A stretch of DNA of 64,000 nucleotides from positions 19,282,001 to 19,346,000 of the forward strand of contig NC_091967.1 of NCBI RefSeq assembly GCF_036711975.1, written 5' to 3'. How positions within the stretch are numbered: the stretch's first letter is position 1; every line of letters starts with the position of its first letter. Below, one piece after another: positions 25,001 to 36,788 of the stretch. The notes beneath the pieces were generated by a model. It ran no database searches and was not told the origin of the DNA. It saw only the letters and a list, made by a program, of their open reading frames with translations. The stretch comes from Onthophagus taurus (lineage: Eukaryota; Arthropoda; Insecta; Coleoptera; Scarabaeidae). The position numbers and the translations under genes are program-made.

Positions 25001-26059
25001 GTAAGTTACCGTATAACGACGACGAGATGTGGCGAAAATTGGGCGGTACGTAACAAATCCGTAACAACTCAGTGTTTCTCTCTCTCACACTCATTTTTTA
25101 TCCGTATGCGTGTGTTTGTGTCCGTGTACATCTCAGTGTTGTATCTGTGTGGTGGTGATTCGACGAGGAAAAGCCTACAATATACTTTTATTTTTGTTGC
25201 ATTTAACCGTTCTCCTTTGGATCGTTCGGTATTTTCGTTTGGTTGGGTTGGTCGCGTTGCGAACCGTTCAACGAAGAAGAGAAAAAGTAAAAACCCGATC
25301 CCGGAGTGGTTTAGAGTCGCTTTAGAGGGCATTTCCTGGAGCCGATCGTAGGTCAATGCCTTTGTCGATCGCCGTGCGTTCGCGTTTGCGTTTTGCCCCC
25401 AGCAAAACGCATGAATGGTTCGCGTGCGTAGCGTGTATATTATGTGTGTATGCGTCGCAGTCGAGTGCAAGTGCGACGAGAAACATCAATAACAATACTA
25501 CATAAGTGCGTGTAGCGTGTGTGAGTCATTTTTGTTACCCCCTTTTTTCCCCGTGACTCATTTCAATTCCTCCTATTATTACTATTCATAACTCACCACT
25601 TTTCGCCACCATTTTCATCACTACACAAAACAAAACGTGCCGAACCTAACACTTAACCTCAAAAAAAAAAAAATTTTAGGTTAGGTTTCATTGAACTTCA
25701 TTTTTTTTTTAACCTCACTTTTAAAACAATTTTAGAATAAATTCAAGAATCATCATGTGGCGCAAAAATCGACGATTTTTTTTTTAATTACCCAAAAAAC
25801 ACGTTAAAAATAAAAAGAAAGTGCGGAAAAGTGTAGAACATACCGAAAAATCACATTAATGTTTCGATGTGACGTCACAAGCAATGTTTACCATACATTT
25901 TCCTATTAAACCTAACCTACAAATTGTTTATTTTATAGCCACGCACAAAATCAATCTGATAAACGTAAAAGTAAAGTTATTTTCGCTAAACTAGGTGAGA
26001 TTACAACGTATATTCACGGCTTTCGATGCATAACGACTAAATACCTGTCGTTAGATCGA

Positions 26060-27015
26060 CTATGTGTCAATAGACTCTGTGTTAATACTAGAACAAACAC
26101 TAAACCGAAAACTAGAAACATTCAGACTCAACCCCACGTTTCTCAAGACGGCTAAACCCGAATGATTCTAGTTTTAAGTCTTGGTCTTAAGTTCTAGTGA
26201 TAGTGTTAGTGTAAAACTAGAACTAACACTAGACCAAAAACTAGAATCGTTCGGGTTTAGCCGCACGTCTCTCAAGACGGCTAAACCCGAATGATTCTAG
26301 TTCTAGGTCTTGTATTAGTTCTAGTGCAAAGTTAGAACTAACACTAGACCGAAAACTAGAATCATTCGGGTTTAGCCGCATGTCTCTTAAGACGGCTAAA
26401 CCCGAATGATTAAAGTTTTTGGTCTAGTGTTAGTTCTAGTGATAGTGCTAGTGTAAAACTGGAACTAACGCTATACCGAAAACTAGAAACATTCGGGTTT
26501 AGCCGCACGTCTCTTAAGACGGCTAAACCCGAATGATTCTAGTTCTAGGTCTTGTATTAGTTCTAGTGCAAAGTTAGAACTAACACTATACCGAAAACTA
26601 GAAACATTCGGGTTTAGCCGCACGTCTCTTAAGACGGCTAAACCCGAATGATTCTAGTTCTAGATCTTGTGTTAGTTCTAGTGATAGTGCTAGTGTAAAA
26701 CTAGAACTAACAGTAGACCTAGAACTAGAAACGTTCAGGTTTAGACGCACGGCTAAACCCGATACTTTGTAGTTCTAGGTCTACTGTTAGTTCTAGTTTT
26801 GGTTCAATAAAAATATGGAACATAGTGATATCTTATGTTAACTAACGCTACCTACGACTGTCACTATAATTAACACTCAATCTAAAACTAGAAACATTCG
26901 GGTTTAACCGCACGTCTCTTAAGATGGCTAAACCCGAATGACTCTAGTTTTAGGTCTTGTGTTAGTTCTAGTTTTACACTAACATTAGACCTAGAACTAG
27001 AAAGTATTGTGTTTA
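26060..27015. repeat. Array of about 8 large hairpin repeats, period 115-125 bp
   Basis: Each unit is a palindrome. One arm runs AACTAACACTAGACC, then GAAAACTAGAAACATTCGG, then GTTTAGCCG. The centre is CACGTCTCTTAAGA. The other arm is the reverse complement, CGGCTAAACCCGAATGATT, CTAGTTCTAGGTC, TTGTGTTAGTTCTAG. Arms are about 50 bp and match well, so single strands could fold into strong hairpins. Units centre near 26140, 26275, 26390, 26510, 26630, 26745 (partial), 26920 and 27015 (partial). Related single copies lie at 27680-27775, 28255-28280 (half) and 3640-3712. Confidence 0.9.
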
Positions 27016-27044
27016 GCCGTGCGTCTTCAGACGCATGGCTAATC

Positions 27045-28280
27045 CAACCCGGAATTTACAACCCACCCTCTGCTCCATGCCCAACCCAACATTCGAGAAA
27101 TTCGCACTAGTTTAAATGTTAATTAACATAATTCAAGTGGAATTTCTATACAAAATTCTGAAATAAATCAGAAAATTAGGTGAATCCGAATGTAAACGAA
27201 ATGTTTTGGAAGCAATAGGTATCTTTTTTAGAGAGCATATCTTTTCTTTCCTAGGAGTTACTAGTCTTTTCCAGTAGTATTTAGTATTCTGGCAGCATTA
27301 GGTAGCTTTTTGGGAAGCATATCTCTTCTTTCCAAACAGTTATTAGTCTTTTCCAGCAGTATCTAGATTTCTGAAACCAGTAGGTATCTTTATGGAAATC
27401 ATATTTCTTTTCCAAACAATTATTAAAGTCTTTGAATGCAATAAGTAGTCTTGGAAGTAGTATTCTAAGCCTGTCCAAGTAGGTCAAAATCTTTAACAGC
27501 AGTATTTAATCTTCTGATAGCAATAATTAGTCTTTTGCAAACAGTATCCAGCATTCAGGAACCAATAAATTAAAGAGGGCGCCGGCGGTAGGGCATCGGG
27601 TATAGATTTTACATTATCTTTAGTTTATAAATCGTATTTTACGCGTAAATAAGCGTTTTAACTAAATGTGCTGTGAAAATACAGATCGGATTTAGCCGCA
27701 CGTCTCTTAAGACGGCTAAACCCGATTGATTCTAGTTCTAGGTCTTGTGTTAGTTGTAGTGATAATGCTAGTGTAAACCCAACTCAGAATTTACAACCTC
27801 CATGCCCAACCCAACATTTGAGAAATTCGCACTGGTTTAAATGCTAATTAGGTGGATCCGAATGTAAACGTTACATTCCACAGGAAACAGTATCTTGTCT
27901 TTCCAAGCAGATGATAGTTTCTCCCAGCAGTATTTAGTCTTCTCCAAACTCTGAAAGATGTAAGTAGTCTTATGGAAGGAGTATCTCGTCTTTCCAATCA
28001 GTTTGTAGTTGTTTGTTAGCACTATCTAGTCTTCTCCAAGCAGATTGTAAGTTGTGGTCTTTTTGGCAGTATCTACCATTTTAGAAGCAGTAGGTAACTT
28101 TTTGAAATAGTATTTCCTCTTTCCAAGCAGTTTTTAGTCTTTTACTAACAGTATTTAATCTTCTGATAGCAATAATTAGTCTTTTGCCAACAGTATCTAG
28201 CATTCAGGAACCCGAAAATATGCGTTTTAACTAAATGTGCTGCGAAAATACAGATCGGGTTTAGCCGCATGTCTCTTAAA
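27045..28280. repeat. Duplicated composite block: spacer, minisatellite, hairpin repeat
   Basis: Two direct copies in the same order. Copy 1 starts with GGAATTTACAACCCACC and CCCAACCCAACATTCGAGAAA at 27052-27100, continues with a minisatellite (27230-27560) and ends with GTTTTAACTAAATGTGCTG plus the hairpin repeat (27655-27775). Copy 2 repeats the spacer at 27785-27870, the minisatellite (27880-28210) and GTTTTAACTAAATGTGCTG plus half a hairpin (28220-28280). The minisatellite is the same family as at 22545, in the opposite orientation (CAGTATTTAGTCTTCT). Copy 1 also has a GC-rich GGGCGCCGGCGGTAGGGC insert at 27577-27600. Confidence 0.85.
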
Positions 28281-28371
28281 CCGTTCGGAATATTCGGAAA
28301 TTGTCGATTTTTAAGCAACATGATGATTCTTGAATTATATCAACATTGTTAATACATTTATATTATTGTAA

Positions 28372-29760
<1,389 letters not shown>

Positions 29761-30460
29761 ACGAAATGAAGAAAAGAAAATAAGTAAATTAATAAAAATA
29801 AGGGATGTTGATTTTTTTTTAAAGGAAATTGTAAATAACTAGTTTTAAATACGTCCGGGTCTCAAGATAAAGAAAAAATTGATATTAAGAAGTGAAAAGA
29901 AATGTATATTTTGTTTCGTTTTTAAAATTTTTTTTTTAATTTGTAAGTTCAGTGTTTTCTTTTTCTTTTTTTTTTTAATATAAATATGATTTTATATTTA
30001 CCTTTCACGAAAACCCAACAAAGAATAAGAAAATGTTTTCAATTTTTTTCCTGTGTAATGATAGGATTATATAGACTAGTGGATTAAATAAAAAATACAG
30101 AATATAGATCGATAATTACGTTTTAATAAAGATAAATAAACGAATACATAAATCAATAGTTAGAATATAATAAAGAGACACATTCGATATTATCCAGATA
30201 AGGTTATGTTTGTTTATTTCTACGTAGCCAATATAAGATGTACACATTTATTTTCATCACTCTTTTATAAAGTGTACCAGGTTCATCGAAGTGCGCTAAT
30301 TATAATCTTATATTGTACGTTTAAAGTTTCTTTAAAGTTTTTTTTAATTAGTTATCTCCATGTTAGATCTCACAGTTCATTATTTTATTTAAAGAAAATA
30401 AACGTTTACGCCCTTTTCTTGCAATAAAACTTGTTTTTGACGCAATAAATGTTTTATTTA
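29761..30460 (+). other. Mad 3' untranslated region
   Basis: AT-rich sequence after the Mad stop with AATAAA signals near 30124-30140, 30170 and 30422-30445. The transcript end cannot be fixed from sequence. The small frame at 30206-30427 is not supported as a gene. Confidence 0.55.
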
Positions 30461-30479
30461 AATTTCTTTATTAACAAAA

Positions 30480-31060
30480 ATTATTTAGCACTGCCCTCTC
30501 CTGCTAGCTCATCTACCGCTTCATTGACAGCAACCCCAGAGTGACCTAGGACTCAAATCAGAGAAACTCTGTCATCACAACTCAATGTGTTTAAAGTTCT
30601 TTTACAGTCATTAAACACCTGGAGATCGACTTAACTGTCTGAGTAAAATCGCACTGTAATGTTTTTCAAGAAGGATTTTAGCACCCATCTCAATAACAAA
30701 TACTGATAGCACAGTATCAGTGCTTATAGTGTCTTCCGCAGCCCATTGGACATGGAGCAGGTTTGAGCATATTGTTTAAACTTGGAAATGGTAGTTCTAG
30801 CCACTTTCTCTATATGCAAATGCAAAGGAGATAGGCCAAGCACAACATCCATTGCTAATAGAAGAAAGTTTACTAATAACTGAAGTCTGTCGGGCTCTTC
30901 TTCGCCAATACAGTCTTTCAGGGCTAAGTCCCCAATTTTTTCCACAAAGATCACGACAAGTCCACAAGGATAATCTAGTTTTATGCAAAACTCCCTGCAA
31001 ATGTCCATTCCATGAGAGGATTTTGTCTAGGATTACTCCAGGATATTAGACTTCCTTTGA
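30480..31060 (-). pseudogene. Non-LTR retrotransposon RNase H region, degraded
   Basis: On the minus strand, 31008-30724 has LLAMDVVLGLSPLHLHIEKVA, the segment that precedes the RNase H domain in I/Jockey-related elements; the element at 61406 has the equivalent ALEALLGLTPLHIYIQKEVA. At 30560-30480 the end of RNase H is recognisable as GHSGVAVNEAVDELAGEGSA. The intervening catalytic part is decayed. This is a diverged relative of the 61406 element in the opposite orientation. Confidence 0.8.
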
Positions 31061-31099
31061 GGAATGAATTTCTTCACCTTATCAACGTACATTTAAGTT

Positions 31100-32200
31100 T
31101 AAAAGTGAATTAGAATTTTGCAATGTACAAATAGTACAAAGAAATTTCAACAGATGGCGCTACATTACATAAAAAATTATTAAATTAATTAACATTTTAA
31201 TTAATTGTAAATAAACACATTTAGATTATGAATAAAGGATAAAATAAAATAAATGTTTTATTAACATTTTTTAATGCTGCAATAATTAAATTTTTTTTGA
31301 TAACATTAAAAAATTATGACAATTATTGGAACAAAAATTTGCTGAAATGCAATAACTAACGTAAAACAAAAAGAAATTATAACTATTAATAAATTAAAAT
31401 CATTTTTGAATATTTAAATGATGAATTTTCAATTTAATAATTTAACTCTTAAATGTGAAAATAATACTAAGAAATTTTAATAGATGGCGCTACACTATAT
31501 CAAAAAATAATTAAATTAATCAACATATTAATTCTAAATAAACGCGTTTTATTTATAAATAAAAGTGTAAATAAAATAAATTTTCCATAAACATTTCTGT
31601 TAATGCAGTAATAATAAATTTAATGTTTTTTTCATAAAATTAAAAAATTATCATCAGATGTCGCTGATGATTATGTGATTTAATCAAAAATGAATTAAAG
31701 CTTACTTTTAAGTTTAAATGAAACGTAATAACTAACGTAAAACAAAAAGAAATTGTAACTATTAATAAATTAAAATCATTGTTGAGTATTTAAATGCCAA
31801 ATTTTTAATTTAATAAGTAAACTCTTAAATGTAAAGATAATACTAAGAAATTTTAATAGATGGCGCTACATGATACCAAAAAAATAATTAAATTAATTAA
31901 CATATTAATTGTAAATAAACGCGTTTTATTTATAAATAAAAGTATAAATAAAATAAATTTTCTATAAATATTTGTTTAATGCAGCAATAATTAATTTAAT
32001 GTTTTTGTGATAACATTAAAAAATAATCATCAGATGTCGCTGATGATCATGTCGTTTTAATCAAAAATTAATTTTAGCTTATTTTAGGTGTAATAGAAAC
32101 GCAATAATTAATGTAATACAAAAAAAATTATAACTATTAATAAACTAAAATCATTTTGAATATTTAAATAATGAATTTTCAATTTAATAAATACTTTCTT
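31100..32200. repeat. Three-copy tandem repeat, unit about 340-380 bp, each with an AGATGGCGCTAC motif
   Basis: The landmark AAGAAATTTTAATAGATGG followed by CGCTACA recurs near 31132, 31466 and 31842. Between copies, the order of blocks is conserved: TTAATTAACATATTAATT, a TTTATAAATAAAAGT stretch, GCAGTAATAA, TCATCAGATGTCGCTGATGA and AAACGTAATAACTAACGTAA. The third copy is followed by a partial fourth to about 32200. The TCATCAGATGTCGCTGATGA segment is itself a near-palindrome. Confidence 0.88.
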
Positions 32201-32313
32201 AAAATTAGTAATCTACTTTGCCGACAGCGGGAGAATATTCGTTTTTGTATGTACTGGTAACCGGTATTGATCTGTTCGAGTCGGATGTGTCGCTAGGTGA
32301 AAGGGGCTAAAAA

Positions 32314-32402
32314 TCAGTCCATTGTCGTTTGATTTTCAACTAACGTGTTCGCACTAGTTAAATCTGTTATATAACGTTGACCAGGTGGAAACTATGTCAA
32401 CG
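32314..32402 (+). promoter_or_regulatory. Promoter and first exon encoding Met-Ser-Thr; candidate start of the CAP-Gly gene
   Basis: A GC-richer stretch contains an arthropod initiator TCAGT at 32314-32318 and, about 80 nt later, an ATG in the context GGAAACTATGTCAACG, followed directly by a strong donor GTAAGT at 32403. The coding part is 9 nt (32394-32402) and ends in phase 0. The CAP-Gly exon at 52695 is open to its acceptor in phase 0 and lacks its own ATG before the domain, so joining the two is in frame. That join is an inference across 20 kb; another plus-strand gene could own this exon. Confidence 0.45.
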
Positions 32403-33860
32403 GTAAGTACCCGTTTAATATACTTAATTCTCAAGTGTATGTACGAAATCCGATCTCTGAATAGGTCGACCCACGTTGCCATACTTTTACAGTATTTTTT
32501 CAGTTTTTTCTACGTTATTTAACGCGATTTTACATTATTTTAGTAGAAATATTTATTTTAATGCATTTAATTCATTTCTTTTTGGTTATAACAAATTTTT
32601 CTTGACATTGACATTTCGGAAATTCCTTTAAATGTCATTTTTCAATTTTTTTTAAAGCACACTGCGTTTTTATTTTTTTTTATCTGCAAAGCTTTATATC
32701 TTAAATTTTATATCCTTAAAACTATGTTTTTTACGAGAAAAGTGCGCAATAACCTACGTGAATATATTTTGATCGATCTTTATGTATTTGCACCTCATAA
32801 CATGTATCCAATAAGTGCAATAAAAGGTGTAAGTTTTACATCGAATAACCTACATGGAATTTTAAATATTTATGATCTAAAATCAACAAAATCGACGTAA
32901 AATCACCTTTTATTTAGCTTAATGCAAAATAAACAACACTTAACCTCGCGTTTTTTACCGATAAGATTACCACAATATAATTATCTGATTCGAGACTTGG
33001 GAGTGAAATGTTTCGAAATTAAGCAGGTGTCTCATTTTTCATGACGAATAATCGGGCTATTTTAGGATTTCTTAAAAAAAATCTCTTCATACCCGTCTTT
33101 TCTTGTACAACTCAACAAAAAAATCAATCTCAGTTCATTGAGTTTACATAGAATTGAAATTCAACTAAAAACAGATCACTTTACTTTTATAAACAACCTG
33201 TACCCGCGGTGTCAGCACGTTGCATAAATGTTTCTACAATGAATGAGGGGGTGATGACCGAGGTCCATTAAGGAAATTGCCCTCAACCAAAAATTATTAG
33301 CGACCATAGCAATATTGAAAAGTGATTTATGGGATGTTATAATGTTGGGGAAAACGTGGTTTTGATCGGTAAATGGTGGTTTTAAGATTTCAGTTGAATC
33401 TATAATTAACCGGGTGAAGTCTTGCGCTGTTTCAGCTGTTTTGCGAAGATGATTTTGATATTTCTAGGTCATAGAACTAGGTTTTAGACGTAAATCTTTT
33501 TGTTGATGGTTTAATTTCAGTTTGACCTGGTTTAATATTGTAAATAATAATATGTAATAATGCAATTAAATAAAGAATTAACTTTGTTTATATTGTTTTT
33601 TTGGGGAACGTTTGGAATTTTTTATTTTTGTTAGAGGTTGCGCTATAAGTAATTTACATTTATAAATTTTACGTAATGGACGGAATCTTTGCATCGCAAC
33701 CAATATAATAAAATAGATTTTATCGTATGCGTTAGTGTAAAAATTTTAATTCAATAAATATGTAGGTACACTTATATTTAATTTATAGATTATTTATCTA
33801 TACATTCAATTATCTATACATAAATTAATTATCATAATTAATTTATACATTAACTAATTT
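32403..33860. other. Non-coding DNA, likely intron, nothing recognised
   Basis: AT-rich, no coding frame or repeat partner seen. Confidence 0.45.
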
Positions 33861-33861
33861 A

Positions 33862-34058
33862 TCAGCTTGGGGCACCAACACAAATTATTGATTAAAAAAA
33901 TTTGGTATACCATATCTCATGATAGAGGAAGACAATTTGTTTTTTCTCAATTTAGTACATTAATTAGAGCACATCAGATTAACACCTCCTCATTTCATCC
34001 CCAAAGCAATGGTATTTTCGAAAAGTTCCATAGAACACTTAAGACTTCTATTATTTGA
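33862..34058 (+). pseudogene. Integrase core fragment of a gypsy-like retrotransposon
   Basis: The frame reads ISHDRGRQFVFSQFSTLI and then SSFHPQSNGIFEKFHRTLK, which correspond to the D and D-E regions of retroviral-type integrases (SDRGxQF and HPQSNGxxERFHRTLK). Only this 60-residue piece is left. It overlaps the start of the next element, whose first reading frame begins in another phase at 34009. Confidence 0.8.
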
Positions 34059-34520
34059 TGAATATATTTTAAATGCTAATAATAAAATCAAAGCCATATG
34101 GGATGTTATCAACAACGAGCGTCAAACCAACCGTATAGCGAAGACTGCTTTTAATCTAAAAGCTTCCGATTTAAGTGATTACTTTATTTCTGTCACTGCT
34201 AATATTGTGCAAGATATTGTCACTACATCCTCTCATGAAATTTATCTGAAAAAAATTAAAATTGATAATGTAAGATCCTTTTTCTTTGAGCCGATTTCAT
34301 TGGATGAGATAATTGATATTGTCAATAAGATGAAGAATAATAGCACTGCTGATATGTACGGTTTAAATGTTAATATCTTGAAGAAAGTAATTCATTTATG
34401 TGCGAATCCGTTAGCTAAAATTTTCAATCAATTCGTCACGGTATGAATTTTTCCGGTAGAGATGAAAATCGCAAAGGTGCTACCATTGCATATAAAAGGA
34501 GATGTAAACGAATGCGAAAA

Positions 34521-34528
34521 CTATAGAC
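34521..34528. repeat. Left 8-bp target-site duplication (outer), CTATAGAC
   Basis: CTATAGAC directly before the first MITE is repeated directly after the second MITE at 36789-36796. Removing the insertion and one copy restores the reverse transcriptase frame across Asn-Tyr-Arg-Pro. Confidence 0.95.
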
Positions 34529-34693
34529 CAGTGTTGTCCACTAATTTTTGATCAAGATCGACTCTTTATATAAATGTCTTGCCAAGATCGACCGAAGGGT
34601 TTAAAGTAACATTCCTTTTTTTTGCTCTGAGGCCCAGATATAGATATTTCAGATTCATGATTTTTTTGGAAATCGACGTTATGGTCACCACTG
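34529..34693. mobile_element. hAT-type MITE, copy 1 (165 bp)
   Basis: Begins CAGTGTTGTCCA and ends with a sequence whose reverse complement is CAGTGGTGACCA, giving 12-bp terminal inverted repeats of the CAGTG-type used by hAT elements. It is flanked on the left by CTATAGAC and on the right by ATTTAGAG. The interior has no reading frame. Copy 2 at 36623-36788 is the same element in the same orientation with a few differences. Confidence 0.9.
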
Positions 34694-36622
34694 ATTTAGA
34701 GCTTATAAATAAAAAATGGTAATAATTGAGTTCAATCTTTTTATGGATCCAGTCTTTATGGTCCATTACTAAGGTTTTATGTATAAAAAATATTTCCCCA
34801 TCGCTTTTAGTTTTTAAGTTATAATTGAGTTAATTTTCGAAAATCAACAATTTTGATGTTTAATCGATTTAGAGCTAATAAATAAAAACTGGTAATAATT
34901 GGGTTCAATCTTTTTATGGATCTAGTCTTTATGGCCCATTATTAAGGTTTTATGTATAAAAAGTTTTTCTCCATCGCTTTTAGTTTTTGAGTTATGATTG
35001 AGTTAATGTTCGAAAATCAACAATTTTGATGTTTAATCGGTTAAGAGCTTATAAATAAAAAAATATAATTATATTAATAATTGGATTAAATCTTTTTATG
35101 GATCTAGTCTTTATGGTCCATTACTAAGGTTTTATGTATAAAAAATATTTCCCCATCGCTTTTAGTTTATGAGTTATGATTGAGTTAATTTTCGAAAATC
35201 AACAATTTTAATGTTTAATCGATTTAGAGCTTATAAATAAAAAATGGTAATAATTGGGTTCAATCTTGTTATGGATCTAGTCTTTATCGCCCATTACTAA
35301 GGTTTTATGTATAAAAAGTTTTTCTCCATCGCTTTTAGTTTTTAAGTTATAATTGAGTTAATTTTCGAAAATCAACAATTTTGATGTTTAATCGATTTAG
35401 AGCTAATAAATAAAAACTGGTAATAATTGGGTTCAATCTTGTTATGGATCCAGTCTTTATCGCCCATTACAAAGGTTTTATGTATAAAAAGTTTTTCTCC
35501 ATCGCTTTTAGTTTTTCAGTTATGATTGAGTTAATTTTCGAAAATCAACAATTTTGATGTTTAATCGATTTAGGGCTTATAAATAATAAATAGTAATAAT
35601 TGGGTTCAATCTTTTTATGGATCTAGTCTTTATGGTCCATTACTAAGGTTTTATGTATAAAAAATATTTCCCCATCGCTTTTAGTTTATGAGTTATGATT
35701 GAGCTAATTTTCGAAAATCAACAATTTTAATGTTTAATCGATTTAGAGCTTATTAATAAAAAATGGTAATAATTGGGTTCAATCTTGTTATGGATCTAGT
35801 CTTTATTGCCCATTACAAAGGTTTTATGTATAAAAAGTTTTTCTCCATCGCTTTTAGTTTTTCAGTTATGATTAAGTTAATTTTCGAAAATCAACAATTT
35901 TGATGTTTAATCGATTTAGAGCTTATAAATAATAAATAGTAATAATTTGGTTCAATCTTTTTATGGATCTAGTCTTTATGGTCCATTACTAAGGTTTTAT
36001 GTATAAAAAATATTTCCCCATCGCTTTTAGTTTTTGAGTTATAATTGAGTTAATTTTCGAAAATCAACATTTTTGATGTTTAATCGATTTATAGCTTATA
36101 AATAAAAACTGGTAATAATTGGGTTCAATCTTGTTATGGATCTAGTCTTTATCGCCCATTACTAAGGTTTCATGTATAAAAAGTTTTTCTCCATCGCTTT
36201 TAGTTTTTCAGTTATGATTGAGTTAATTTTCGAAAATCAAGAATTTTGATGTTTAATCGATTTAAGGCTTATAAATAAAAAATAGTAATAATTGGGTTCA
36301 ATCTTTTTATGGATCTAGTCTTTATGGCCCATTATTAAGGTTTTATGTATAAAAAGTTTTTCTCCATCGCTTTTAGTTTTTCAGTTATGATTGAGTTAAT
36401 TTTCGAAAATCAACAATTTTGATGTTTAATCGGTTAAGAGCTTATAAATAAAAAAATATAACTATATTAATAATTGGGTTCAATCTTTTTATAGATATAG
36501 TCTTCATGGTCCATTACTAAGGTTTTATGTATAAAAAGTATTTCTCCATCGCTTTTAGTTTTTGAGTTATGATTGAGTTAATTTTCGAAAATCAACAATT
36601 TTGATGTTTAATCGATTTAGAG
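34694..36622. repeat. Satellite array between two MITEs, 11 monomers of about 174 bp
   Basis: Monomers start at about 34694, 34867, 35041, 35221, 35395, 35569, 35743, 35917, 36087, 36262 and 36432. Two are longer (about 180 and 183 bp) because of the same extra AAAAATATAA-TATATT stretch. Monomers fall mostly into two types: GGTCCATTACTAAGG with AAAAAATATTTCCCC, and GCCCATTA with AAAAAGTTTTTCTCC. These partly alternate, so a dimeric higher-order unit of about 348 bp is likely. The array starts with ATTTAGAG and ends with ATTTAGAG, both at the MITE boundaries. It is unrelated to the 179-bp satellite at 3050. Confidence 0.93.
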
Positions 36623-36788
36623 CAGTAGTGTCCACTAATTTTTGATCAAAATCGACTTTATATATAAATGTCTTGCCAAGATCGACCGAAGCGTTTAAAG
36701 TAACCTTCCTTTTTTTTGCTCTGAGGCCCACATATTAGATATTTCAGATTCATGATTTTCTTGGCGATCGACGTTATGGACACCACTG
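36623..36788. mobile_element. hAT-type MITE, copy 2 (166 bp)
   Basis: Starts CAGTAGTGTCCA and ends TGGACACCACTG, in the same orientation as copy 1. It is preceded by ATTTAGAG (36615-36622) and followed by CTATAGAC (36789-36796). The two MITEs are therefore flanked by one duplication on the outside and a different one on the inside. Confidence 0.9.

Larger units (their letters stand above)
25741..28338. mobile_element. Candidate 2.6-kb non-autonomous element bounded by inverted repeats, in Mad intron 1
   Basis: The left edge reads ATTCAAGAATCATCATG, then TGGCGCAAAAATCGACGATTT. The right edge, in reverse complement, reads ATTCAAGAATCATCATGT, then TGCTTAAAAATCGACAATTT: a terminal inverted repeat of about 38 bp with a handful of mismatches. 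Between the ends are an array of hairpin repeats and two duplicated blocks with minisatellites. No transposase frame is present. A third copy of the end lies at 56625-56712. The inverted ends are visible; treating the whole block as one mobile unit is inference. Confidence 0.5.

Noticed and set aside
24926..25351. 141-residue plus-strand reading frame near the Mad promoter
   Set aside because: It runs across a strong splice donor at 25000, overlaps long frames on both strands in a GC-rich region and shows no family features. It fits a 5' untranslated exon and early intron better.
25640..25690. AACCTAAC/TTAGGTTAGG phrases suggesting telomeric TTAGG repeats
   Set aside because: Only one or two imperfect units occur and no array is present; such phrases are frequent by chance in this AT-rich genome.
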